Below, in pieces: positions 15,804-23,412 of a stretch of DNA of 64,000 bases (positions within the stretch are counted from its first letter, which is position 1; every line of letters begins with the position of its first letter). The notes beneath the pieces are model-generated. The model saw nothing but the letters and a program-made list of their open reading frames with translations. It ran no database searches and had not been told where the DNA came from. The position numbers and the translations under genes were made by a program. The stretch comes from an uncultured bacterium (GTDB lineage: Bacteria; Muiribacteriota; Ozemobacteria; Ozemobacterales; Ozemobacteraceae): positions 1 to 64,000 of the forward strand of contig CALEDQ010000031.1 in NCBI GenBank assembly GCA_937949615.1, in the 5' to 3' direction.

Positions 15804-17296
15804 GTTTTTTTCGCCGCCTCAAACCCGCAACCCTGGCTGCCAGAATTTTCTGGGGGGTTGCGGCTGCCTCTCTGATTTCTGCGGTTGCGATCTGGGGCTG
15901 GCTTTACACAAGATTTTACGAGTCTCTCGATCGCGAAGCTTCGCTTCGCATGAAGCAGACGGCCGAGTCGCTGATGTTCGAAGTGCGCCGGGTACAGTCT
16001 GCCGAAAACGATCACGCCCTGAGAAGAGCTCTCATTGGCCATTTCTGGGGCCTTGAAGCCTCTGCGGGTATGATTCAGAACCTCTACTGGCTTGACCTTT
16101 CCGGCCCGCGTCCGAGTTTCATCGCCTCGTTTTCAAACAGCTCAGCTGATGCTGCTTCAATGCTGCCGCCGACTTCAGAAGAGGCTGAGGATCTGGTCTA
16201 TGATTTTATCAACGACCTCGACCGTGGAGCGATGGTTTTTCCTGATCCATACTCACTCGGGGAAGAACGCCGTTTCAAGATCGTGCTTTGCCCTGTTCTC
16301 GACGCCAACGGTCTGCTCGAAAGCGTCATCGGCATAGAATCTGACATGGAATATCTGCGACTGGCGGATGATTTCAGGCGCCTGCTCGCCGAGGGGGTCG
16401 GTCTGGCGGTTATCGTCAGCCTGCTGGTTTCGCTGCTGCTGGCCCGTAACGTTTCGGCTAAAATCGAGGTTTTTCGTGACGGGGTTGCCATGATTTCTGC
16501 CGGCAGGCAACCGGAAGAGCTCAGACTCTCGATTCGTGAACTCGACAATCTGTATCAGGCCTTTATAAGAATGGCTGCCGATCTTGAGCAACAGAAAACT
16601 CATGTGCAAAAGGTGTTCAGCCGCAAACTCGATGAACTGGCTTTTACCGGTGGGGCCATCGCGCACGAGATTCGCAACCCGCTGTCGGCGATCGAAATGC
16701 ACTTCGGGCTGCTGAAGCGCGAAATTGCGAGAGCCGGAGCGGCAACGGGCGAATCACCGGCAATTCAGGAAATCGAACAGCAACTGGGGCATCTGCGTCG
16801 TCTGCTGACCAGCTTTCTCGATTATTCCCGCAAGGTGCGCCCGCAGTGCGAAAAAGTGGTGCTGCATGAGTTTTTTCAGCGTATCATCGCTGGCCGCCGT
16901 CAGATTCTGGGTGATTTTACCTTTACGCTCGAAATACCGGAGGGCCTGACCGGCTTTTTTGACACGGCGATGCTGCAGCAGATAATTGAAAATCTCGTCA
17001 ACAATGCATTCCGGGCCGCGACTGAAGGAGACCTGCATCTTACAGTCAGGGCTGTAACCGATGGCAGCCTGTTGCGCCTGAAAATCGCTGATAACGGGCC
17101 CGGGGTTCCGGCCGCAATCGCGGAACAGCTGTTTACGCCTTTTGTCAGCGGCAGTGCCGGTGGTAACGGTTTTGGGCTGGCCATATCGCGAAAACTTGTT
17201 GAAGCGCATGGCGGTGAGATATATCATGAAAAAAATCCCGATTCTGGTGCTGTTTTCGTAATCGAGGTGCCGCAACATGAAAATACTCGTAGTTGA
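15800..17296 (+). CDS. Membrane sensor histidine kinase
   Basis: 498 residues, TTG start in the TTGA overlap. TM1 lies at about 17-37, an extracytoplasmic sensor of ~155 residues follows, and TM2 is at about 197-217 with a HAMP-like linker. HisKA has the phospho-acceptor His289 in AHEIRNPLSAIE. The HATPase region has NLVNNAFRAA near 397, DNGPGVP near 430 and GNGFGLAISRKL near 455, typical of NtrB-like kinases. It overlaps the NtrC-type regulator by 20 nt, so the pair is clearly cognate. The sensor's ligand cannot be told; the coupled upstream membrane protein may be part of the signal. Confidence 0.92.
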   Translation: MSFFRRLKPATLAARIFWGVAAASLISAVAIWGWLYTRFYESLDREASLRMKQTAESLMFEVRRVQSAENDHALRRALIGHFWGLEASAGMIQNLYWLDLSGPRPSFIASFSNSSADAASMLPPTSEEAEDLVYDFINDLDRGAMVFPDPYSLGEERRFKIVLCPVLDANGLLESVIGIESDMEYLRLADDFRRLLAEGVGLAVIVSLLVSLLLARNVSAKIEVFRDGVAMISAGRQPEELRLSIRELDNLYQAFIRMAADLEQQKTHVQKVFSRKLDELAFTGGAIAHEIRNPLSAIEMHFGLLKREIARAGAATGESPAIQEIEQQLGHLRRLLTSFLDYSRKVRPQCEKVVLHEFFQRIIAGRRQILGDFTFTLEIPEGLTGFFDTAMLQQIIENLVNNAFRAATEGDLHLTVRAVTDGSLLRLKIADNGPGVPAAIAEQLFTPFVSGSAGGNGFGLAISRKLVEAHGGEIYHEKNPDSGAVFVIEVPQHENTRS

Positions 17297-18698
17297 CGAC
17301 AACGCTTCGCTGGCCCGCGCCATAAAGTCTTTTCTCAACCAGGAAGGGCATGTGGCCGATGTGGCCGGCTCAGTCAGGGAAGGGCAGAAACTGCTCGATC
17401 TGAGCAATTACGATCTGGTGCTGACCGATCTCAAACTCCCGGATGGTGAAGGTCTCGAAATCATCAGAAAAGCGCGCGAAAGCTCCAGCCCCAGGCTGCC
17501 CGAGGTTATTCTCATGACAGCATTCGGTTCTGTCGAATCGGCGGTGACCGCAATGCGCCTCGGTGCCTCAGATTACCTGACCAAGCCGGTTTCGATGGAA
17601 GAATTCTCTTTCAGAATTCAGAAAATTGCCGAGCGCCGTCGCCTCGACGAGCAGAATGAACTGCTGAAACGGCAGTGCGACAGTCTTCTCGATGCCTCCG
17701 GTTTTGGCAACGTTCTAGACAGTATCGTTGGCAGAAGCCAGGCGATTACAGATCTCAAACAGCTTCTGGCCAAGGTTGCGCCTTACCCCTCGACGGTACT
17801 GATTACCGGTGAAACCGGGGCCGGCAAAGAAATGGTGGCGCGCGCGGTGCATCAACTCTCACCAAGGGCTGGCGGGCCTTTTGTCAGGGTGAACTGTGCT
17901 TCGATTCCTGAAACACTTTTTGAAGCCGAACTGTTCGGCCATGAAAAAGGCGCCTTTACAGACGCCAGACAACGCCGTATCGGCAGTTTCGAGGCCGCCG
18001 ACCAGGGAACGGTTTTTCTTGATGAAGTTGGCGAGGTGCCGCTGGCAATGCAGGCAAAGTTGCTGCGGGCCCTGCAGGAAAAGGAAATCATCAGAATCGG
18101 CAGCAGTTCGCCGGTTAAAGTCGACGTGCGCATTGTTGCCGCCACGAATCGAAATCTTGAAAAGATGGTAGCCGAAGGGCGTTTTCGCGAAGATCTGTTG
18201 TATCGACTCAGTGTTTTCAATATTCTGGTACCGCCGCTGCGCGAGCGAAAAGACGATTTTCCTGAACTCTGCCGCAGTCTGCTCGAACGTCTTGCCCGCG
18301 AGCTGGGTAAGGCTTCTCTGCGCATTTCTGACAGCCTTGTGGAACGTCTTGCCGGCATGCAGTGGCCCGGCAACGTCAGACAGCTGAAAAACGCTCTTGA
18401 ACGGGCAGCCGTTCTTTCCGAGGGCCGTGATGTCGAAGCTAAATTTCTGCTGCAGCCAGATCGCCCGGAAGAAACCCCTCTAGAACTTTCCCGGGGCGGG
18501 ATGGCAGTGACTGCTGCGGCTGATAACCCCGAAATCGGCCTGTCTGAAGCACTGGAGGCCCTGGAACGGCGCATGATCGCTGCCGCTCTCGAAAAAGCCG
18601 GGGGAACAAAAAGCCGGGCCGCAGACATCCTGAAGATTCCGCGAACCCAGCTTTTATATCGAATGAAGAAGCTTGGTCTTGGCGATGGCGACGACTGA
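17277..18698 (+). CDS. NtrC-family sigma-54 enhancer-binding response regulator
   Basis: 473 residues with three domains: receiver (Asp6/Asp7, phospho-acceptor Asp51 in LTDLK, Lys near 102), AAA+ sigma-54 activator (Walker A GETGAGKE at 178-185; GAFTDA at 225-230 in place of the commoner GAFTGA; LDEVGE), and a C-terminal Fis-type helix-turn-helix (KSRAADILKIPRTQLLYRMKK). Phosphorylated by the preceding kinase, it should open sigma-54 promoters. Six bases after its stop lies the end of a convergent gene with a consensus sigma-54 promoter and paired palindromes, the obvious candidate target. Confidence 0.94.
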   Translation: MKILVVDDNASLARAIKSFLNQEGHVADVAGSVREGQKLLDLSNYDLVLTDLKLPDGEGLEIIRKARESSSPRLPEVILMTAFGSVESAVTAMRLGASDYLTKPVSMEEFSFRIQKIAERRRLDEQNELLKRQCDSLLDASGFGNVLDSIVGRSQAITDLKQLLAKVAPYPSTVLITGETGAGKEMVARAVHQLSPRAGGPFVRVNCASIPETLFEAELFGHEKGAFTDARQRRIGSFEAADQGTVFLDEVGEVPLAMQAKLLRALQEKEIIRIGSSSPVKVDVRIVAATNRNLEKMVAEGRFREDLLYRLSVFNILVPPLRERKDDFPELCRSLLERLARELGKASLRISDSLVERLAGMQWPGNVRQLKNALERAAVLSEGRDVEAKFLLQPDRPEETPLELSRGGMAVTAAADNPEIGLSEALEALERRMIAAALEKAGGTKSRAADILKIPRTQLLYRMKKLGLGDGDD

Positions 18699-18704
18699 TC
18701 GGCC

Positions 18705-19307
18705 TTACAGACTCATGATCTTCTGATAGGTGACTTCGAGCTTTTTCAACGCTTCATCGGCGAGCTTCGAAACTTCGGCGCGCACTTCGCTCTGCATTTT
18801 TTCCTGGGCGGCAATGACGCGGTCCTTGTCGGCCTGACTGAACTTTTCAATGCGGGCAAGAAATTTGGCCTTGTTCTCTTCCTGGCGTTTTGCCATTTCG
18901 TCGCGGCGGGTTTCGATGTTCTTTTTAAACTTGTTATAGCGTTCGGTGACCTTTTCTTTGCGCTCTTTGATCTTTTCTTCGCTCATGGCCGGGTTTTCAG
19001 CGGCATCACCAGCTATTTTGCCTTCGCCGCCTTTGCCGGCACGTTTTTCCTTGCGTTGTGAAATTTTTTCGATGCGGCCTTCGAAACCGGCAAGTTTTTC
19101 GTTGAGTTTATCGAATCTTTCTTTGATTTTTTCAAGAATCTTGGCTTTGCGGCCTTCGATGCGTTCGATCATCTGGTCGGCGGTCACTTCTTTGCGGTTT
19201 TCAAGGGCCGGGCCTTTTTTGGCATCTGCCGGGGCTTCTTCGGCCGAAGCGATTACGGGCACGAGCAGTGCGGTGACAAGAAACAGAACGGTGAGAAGCT
19301 TTTTCAT
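18705..19307 (-). CDS. Secreted, highly charged coiled-coil protein under sigma-54 control
   Basis: 200 residues: signal peptide (MKKLLTVLFLVTALLVPVIASA), then almost entirely Lys/Glu/Arg-rich helix with repeated IKERxxK and KERKEKVTERYNKFKK patterns, predicted long coiled coil. There are no cysteines and no recognised enzyme motif. A strong GGAGG ribosome site precedes ATG 19307. A sigma-54 promoter and two palindromic sites lie upstream, and the convergent neighbour encodes an NtrC-type activator. It could be a periplasmic spacer or chaperone-like protein induced by envelope stress; function unknown. Confidence 0.82.
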   Translation of the reverse strand: MKKLLTVLFLVTALLVPVIASAEEAPADAKKGPALENRKEVTADQMIERIEGRKAKILEKIKERFDKLNEKLAGFEGRIEKISQRKEKRAGKGGEGKIAGDAAENPAMSEEKIKERKEKVTERYNKFKKNIETRRDEMAKRQEENKAKFLARIEKFSQADKDRVIAAQEKMQSEVRAEVSKLADEALKKLEVTYQKIMSL

Positions 19308-19342
19308 ATTTTCCTCCGGATTTTGAACTTACCATGGTTCAT

Positions 19343-19358
19343 TGCAACAGCTGTGCCA
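19343..19358 (-). promoter_or_regulatory. Consensus sigma-54 (-24/-12) promoter of the coiled-coil gene
   Basis: Read on the minus strand the site is TGGCACAGCTGTTGCA, an exact match to TGGCAC-N5-TTGCA. The predicted start is near 19332, giving a ~25-nt leader with a GGAGG ribosome site before ATG 19307. Orientation and spacing fit the downstream gene. Confidence 0.85.
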
Positions 19359-19408
19359 GATCTGTAAACTGCCATCAGCAGCGGAAACTGCTAACAATTG
19401 TCGCTGCC

Positions 19409-19426
19409 GCGTCAGAAATTTGACGC
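19409..19426. promoter_or_regulatory. Palindromic enhancer site 1 (candidate NtrC-type UAS)
   Basis: GCGTCAGAAATTTGACGC, an 18-bp inverted repeat with GCGTCA/TGACGC arms, centred ~85 bp upstream of the predicted sigma-54 transcription start. This is a usual location for enhancer-binding-protein dimers. It is a near-copy of the site at 19443. Confidence 0.65.
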
Positions 19427-19442
19427 TTTTCAGCGCCAGTCT

Positions 19443-19460
19443 GCGTCAAAAATCTGACGC
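19443..19460. promoter_or_regulatory. Palindromic enhancer site 2 (candidate NtrC-type UAS)
   Basis: GCGTCAAAAATCTGACGC shares the GCGTCA-N6-TGACGC architecture of the site at 19409. The start-to-start distance of 34 bp is a little over three helical turns, so dimers would sit on nearly the same face. A further half-site-like CCGTCAAATTT follows at about 19462. Confidence 0.65.
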
Positions 19461-19476
19461 ACCGTCAAATTTCAAT

Positions 19477-19534
19477 CACGGATGAAAAAGGATAGTCGGG
19501 AATAGCCACGGATGAACACGGATGAACGCGGATG
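19477..19534. repeat. Short tandem repeat, CACGGATGAA units
   Basis: CACGGATGAA at 19477-19486, then two adjacent copies at 19507-19526 and a degenerate CGCGGATG at 19527-19534. I recall this type of repeat from intergenic DNA of many environmental bacteria. It separates the enhancer region from the promoter of the M50-like gene. Role unknown. Confidence 0.6.
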
Positions 19535-19589
19535 CGGGCGGCGAAATCTGGTGTGATTTTGCAGTTATCAATAAGAGTCGGGGGTATTG

Positions 19590-19595
19590 TATAAT
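19590..19595 (+). promoter_or_regulatory. -10 box of a probable leaderless promoter for the M50-like gene
   Basis: A perfect TATAAT ends 6 nt before ATG 19602 and no ribosome site intervenes, so transcription probably begins at the A of the start codon. A weak TTATCA at 19565-19570 is the only -35-like hexamer and its spacing (19 bp) is long. Confidence 0.45.
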
Positions 19596-19601
19596 CAGCG
19601 C

Positions 19602-20123
19602 ATGAAAATGCGTCTGGTTTTTACTCTGGCACTGATACCCTATGCGCTGTGGCTGATGATCGATTATCAGTATCATTTTATCGACGGTGCCAATCTGTTG
19701 ATTCACGAGGCCGGCCACGTTTTGTTCGGGCTGCCGGGCAACCGTTTTCTCATGGTGGCTGGCGGCACGCTTCTGCAACTGCTGGTACCTCTGATTTTTG
19801 CCGGCCACCTGGTTTTTCAGCGCGACAGGTTTGGTGCAAGTCTCTGCCTGTTCTGGTTTGCCGAGAGTCTGATGTATTCTGCGGTTTACCTTGGCGATGC
19901 CAAAGCCGGCAAATTGCCGCTTTTTGGAGTTGGTAAGGTGCAGCACGACTGGTTGTATCTGCTCAAAGCGGTTGGTCTGCTCGACTACTGCACTGAAATC
20001 GCTTTTATGCTGCATATTGTTGCTTCGGGTCTTCTCTGTCTGGCTCTTTATTTTGCAGTGCAGGCATCTGTTGGCAGCACGCCGACCAGCGAAGGGATCT
20101 CCGGCTTTTCAGACCGGCAATAA
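19602..20123 (+). CDS. Small M50/site-2-protease-like membrane protein
   Basis: 173 residues with about four hydrophobic helices. HEAGHVLFG near residues 36-44 contains the HExxH zinc motif inside or next to a membrane helix, as in M50 metalloproteases. No clear second motif (NxxPxxxLDG) was seen, so it could be a reduced or non-proteolytic relative. I chose ATG 19602, not an upstream TTG, because TATAAT ends 6 nt before it. It may act on a membrane substrate linked to the neighbouring regulatory genes, but nothing proves this. Confidence 0.7.
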   Translation: MKMRLVFTLALIPYALWLMIDYQYHFIDGANLLIHEAGHVLFGLPGNRFLMVAGGTLLQLLVPLIFAGHLVFQRDRFGASLCLFWFAESLMYSAVYLGDAKAGKLPLFGVGKVQHDWLYLLKAVGLLDYCTEIAFMLHIVASGLLCLALYFAVQASVGSTPTSEGISGFSDRQ

Positions 20124-20234
20124 TCTCGATTTCGTAACAATCTTTAAAGTTTGCGTGGGCAAAGGCCGATAAGATTTTCAGGAATCTGAATTTTTCGAGG
20201 TTTTGCTATTCGTCAGACTTTAAAACAACTGGTC

Positions 20235-21800
20235 ATGCTGCTGCTGGTCGGCCAGATTTTTCTGGTCGGTGCGATTCTGCAGACAGAAAATGCCGTGTAT
20301 CATGATGTCGAAGAGCGTGAAGAACTCTATGACATGAAGAAACATGTGCCGAATCGTGCTGATCGAGCCATCGAAATGATGAGCGAAGACCAGATGCCCG
20401 AACCAGAAGATTCTGAACTCGACAGCAAGGTGGCGTCTCAGACTGAAAAAGTCGGTCCGGCCACCAGCCCGGTGGTTCTCGATGTGAACATCAGAACCGA
20501 AGAAGCTTTTGAGATCGTCGAGTTTTCTCTTTCGTGCGAAGTAAAAATTCTCAAGCGCAATCAGGGCGGCCGCCTCTTGACAATGCGGCTGATGCCGGCC
20601 GTGAGCCCGTTATCTGTAGACCAGCTTGATAAACTGCAGAAAAAGCTGACAAAATTTTCTCTCTATCACAGCGACACTTATTCTGAAATGGTTTTTGCCG
20701 CCGGTGGCCGCATCGGGAACCCGTATATTGCCTCTGAAACCGCGGGTGTCTTCAAACTCTGCGTTCCGTATCAGCTTGAGAAAACGGCGTTTGCCATCAA
20801 AAACGGTGAAAAGATCGCCGATGGCCTGACCTATTATCGCGATCGCGCCAAAGTCGGCGAACGCTGCTCCGATGTCCACATTCTCAGGGTCGAGCCCTTC
20901 TCTGACAATGTCAGTGTTTTTCCGGTGCTCGCCAACGAGGGTATTGCTCAGAAAGAGGTTCTGTCATCGATGACCAGGCGTTACAACGCCGTGGCAGCGA
21001 TAAACGGCGCCTACTTTACTTCGCGTGGCGACCCGATCGGCACCCTGATCATCAACCGCCGCCTCATCAGCTCGCCCCTTTACAAGCGCTCGGTTTTCGG
21101 CGTTACCGAAGATGACACGCTGATTTTCGGCAATCCCGATTTTTCTGGTACACTGCGGTCTGGCGGCCTTTCGCTGAAGATCGACGCGGTTAACCAGCCG
21201 CGCCGTGGCGACAACCTGGTGGTTTTTACGCCAGAATACTCGCGCAGCACCATGACTGACGAAAATGGCCTCGAACTGGTGCTGGTTAAAGGCAAAATCG
21301 TCGGTATTCACGACCGCGATGCACTGATTCCACCCGATGGCGTCGTCGTATCTGCCGGCGGGGAAAAGGCCTCTGAGCTTGCTGCCCTCAAACTCGGGCA
21401 GTCGGTCGAGCTCGACTATTCGATCGATCGCCCCTGGGATACCATCAGACACGCTGTCTGCGGTGGTCCGCGTCTGGTTGAGAACGGTAAAAACAGTATC
21501 AACGGCAAAGAAGAAAAATTCGACAGCTCGATCGTGCATGGCCGACACCCGCGAACTGCAGTTGCCCTCACTTTTGATGGTGACCTGCTGCTGGTGGTCG
21601 TTGATGGCCGGTCTCAGCGCAATGCCGGTATGAAACTCGATGAACTGGCCGGTTATCTGAGATCGCTCGGCGCCCGACATGCGATCAATCTCGATGGCGG
21701 CGGTTCTTCTTCGATGATCGTGCGCGGCCGCACTGTGAACAGCCCTTCAGACGGTCATGAAAGAAGAATCTCGAACGGAATCCTGATTTCATCGAGATAG
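20235..21800 (+). CDS. Secreted/membrane phosphodiester glycosidase-like protein (NAGPA domain)
   Basis: 521 residues. The C-terminal ~300 form an NAGPA/DUF2233 domain: VAAINGAYFTSRGDPIGTLI, later GGPRLVENG, HPRTAVAL and the closing NLDGGGSSSMIV are hallmarks. This family removes or processes sugar-phosphodiesters in glycans. The N-terminus has one hydrophobic helix followed by an acidic linker. From ATG 20235 the helix lacks basic residues; the in-frame codons just upstream read RQTLKQLV, so a non-AUG start (ATT at 20208, with GAGG before it) is conceivable. Likely envelope-located and involved in surface glycan metabolism with the genes downstream. Confidence 0.82.
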   Translation: MLLLVGQIFLVGAILQTENAVYHDVEEREELYDMKKHVPNRADRAIEMMSEDQMPEPEDSELDSKVASQTEKVGPATSPVVLDVNIRTEEAFEIVEFSLSCEVKILKRNQGGRLLTMRLMPAVSPLSVDQLDKLQKKLTKFSLYHSDTYSEMVFAAGGRIGNPYIASETAGVFKLCVPYQLEKTAFAIKNGEKIADGLTYYRDRAKVGERCSDVHILRVEPFSDNVSVFPVLANEGIAQKEVLSSMTRRYNAVAAINGAYFTSRGDPIGTLIINRRLISSPLYKRSVFGVTEDDTLIFGNPDFSGTLRSGGLSLKIDAVNQPRRGDNLVVFTPEYSRSTMTDENGLELVLVKGKIVGIHDRDALIPPDGVVVSAGGEKASELAALKLGQSVELDYSIDRPWDTIRHAVCGGPRLVENGKNSINGKEEKFDSSIVHGRHPRTAVALTFDGDLLLVVVDGRSQRNAGMKLDELAGYLRSLGARHAINLDGGGSSSMIVRGRTVNSPSDGHERRISNGILISSR

Positions 21801-21813
21801 CCGGGAGCAAAAA

Positions 21814-22389
21814 TTGCGAAAGCTGAACCTGGGCTGTGGAGAATTCAAAAAAGACGGTTATCTGAACGTCGATTTTGCTGCAGTTTCGGGGCCGGATGTC
21901 TGCCATGACCTGAACCAGTTTCCTTACCCTTTTGTCGACAGCAGTTTTGACCTTATCGAAGCCGACCATCTGCTCGAACACCTGAGCGATCCATTCAACG
22001 TAATGCGTGAACTGTATCGAATCGGTGCAGATGGCTGCAGAATCAGGCTGCGGGTGCCACATTTTTCGCGTGGTTTTACTCACCCCCAGCATTGTCGCGG
22101 GTTCGATGTTTCTTTTCCTCTCTATTTCAACCCCAATTTCAAAGGCGGTTATCAGGGAATCGAACTTGAGCTGCAGAATATGCACCTGCGCTGGTTTGCC
22201 CAGGCTTATCTGAAACGCACGGTCATGCCCGGCTGGATGTGCAGTGCTGCTGAGTTGGCCGGGTCGGTTATCGATGCGTTTGCACGTCTCTCGCCTTACG
22301 TCTGCTCGCGTCTATGGTGTTTCTGGGTTGGCGGTTTCGACGAAATCGAATTTTCCTTCACAGTCAGAAAGAAAACTGCCGCCAGTTGA
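21814..22389 (+). CDS. SAM-dependent methyltransferase (class I)
   Basis: 191 residues, TTG start with GGGAGC ribosome site. KLNLGCGEFKKDGYLNVD is motif I; DLIEADHLLEHLSDP matches the usual motif after the acidic loop; RVPHF follows. This small family is common in O-antigen and exopolysaccharide loci and methylates sugars or lipid-linked intermediates. It follows the glycosidase by 13 bp. Substrate unknown. Confidence 0.85.
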   Translation: MRKLNLGCGEFKKDGYLNVDFAAVSGPDVCHDLNQFPYPFVDSSFDLIEADHLLEHLSDPFNVMRELYRIGADGCRIRLRVPHFSRGFTHPQHCRGFDVSFPLYFNPNFKGGYQGIELELQNMHLRWFAQAYLKRTVMPGWMCSAAELAGSVIDAFARLSPYVCSRLWCFWVGGFDEIEFSFTVRKKTAAS

Positions 22390-22443
22390 TTACTCTGGCG
22401 TATGAAGCCGCCTGCGAACTCCTTTTCTGATGCCGGTGCCCGT

Positions 22444-22472
22444 TTGACTTGTTTCTGTTGCTGTGCTAGCCT
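22444..22472 (+). promoter_or_regulatory. Sigma-70 promoter (extended -10) for the GT2-asnB genes
   Basis: TTGACT (22444-22449), 17-bp spacer, TAGCCT (22467-22472) preceded by TGC, an extended -10. A 43-bp leader runs to ATG 22516 with an AGAGG ribosome site. Confidence 0.5.
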
Positions 22473-22515
22473 GCTTTGACACGGTTGAATTCGGAACAGA
22501 CGGCAAGAGGAATCA

Positions 22516-23412
22516 ATGAATTATTCTGGTGAAATCAAAAAACACGGCATTTCTATAGTAATTCCTGCATTCAACGAGGAAAAAGCGATTGCTGCGACTG
22601 TCGAGAAGTGCCACGCGGTGTTGTCTTCATTCGACGGACTTCCCTTCGAAATTATCGTGGTCGATGATGGGTCATCAGATCAGACTGCAGCCAATGTTCC
22701 GACCGGCAAATGCATTTTTCTCAGCCATCCCAAAAATTACGGTTATGGCCGGACGCTGCTTACCGGCATCAACAGGGCCCGGTTCCCGTATATCGGCATA
22801 ATCGATGCCGACAGCACCTATGACCCTGAGATTTTTCGCCGCATGATTCCGTTGATGGATATCTACGACATGGTTGTCGGCGCCCGACAGATCGCAGAGC
22901 AATCGAGAGTTGTCAGCCTGATGCGGGCGGTTCTGAAACTGCTGCTCAAATATTTTGGCAACCATGATTCACAGGACCCGAACAGCGGTATCAGAATTTT
23001 CAGAAAGTCTCTCGTCGACCTGGGCGGGCACCTTTTCAGCAAGGGCTTCTCGTTTTCGACCTCTTTGACCTTTTTTGCCGCTCTCAACCACCAGTTCATC
23101 GAATACATTCCGATCGAGTATGGTGACCGCACCGGCGTTTCAAAGGTCAGACACCTGCGCGATTCGATTCGCACCTTTTTTCTTGTGATCAGCATGTCGC
23201 TGATTTATCAGCCGATAAAGTGTTTTGCCGGGCTGCTGGCGCTTGTCGTTTCCGGCTTTTCCGGACTGTTGCTGATCAAGAACCGCCTCGAACGCGAAAC
23301 CTTTCTTGGTTTCGTATTTTCGCTTGGAGTCAGTGTTTTGACCATCGGCTACTCTTTTCTGGCTTTTATTCTCGGAAAAATCTACGTTGATTCGATTGCA
23401 AAACGAAGCTGA
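22516..23412 (+). CDS. Family 2 glycosyltransferase, dolichyl-phosphate-mannose-synthase-like
   Basis: 298 residues. The GT-A fold shows SIVIPAFNEEKAI, VVDDGSSD, and the DxD-type IDADSTY, followed by PNSGIRIF, typical of polyprenyl-phosphate glycosyltransferases. Two C-terminal hydrophobic helices (about 225-250 and 265-290) anchor it. It probably loads a sugar on a lipid carrier for glycan assembly or for the GT-C enzymes elsewhere in the window. It overlaps the next gene in TGATG. Confidence 0.9.
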   Translation: MNYSGEIKKHGISIVIPAFNEEKAIAATVEKCHAVLSSFDGLPFEIIVVDDGSSDQTAANVPTGKCIFLSHPKNYGYGRTLLTGINRARFPYIGIIDADSTYDPEIFRRMIPLMDIYDMVVGARQIAEQSRVVSLMRAVLKLLLKYFGNHDSQDPNSGIRIFRKSLVDLGGHLFSKGFSFSTSLTFFAALNHQFIEYIPIEYGDRTGVSKVRHLRDSIRTFFLVISMSLIYQPIKCFAGLLALVVSGFSGLLLIKNRLERETFLGFVFSLGVSVLTIGYSFLAFILGKIYVDSIAKRS

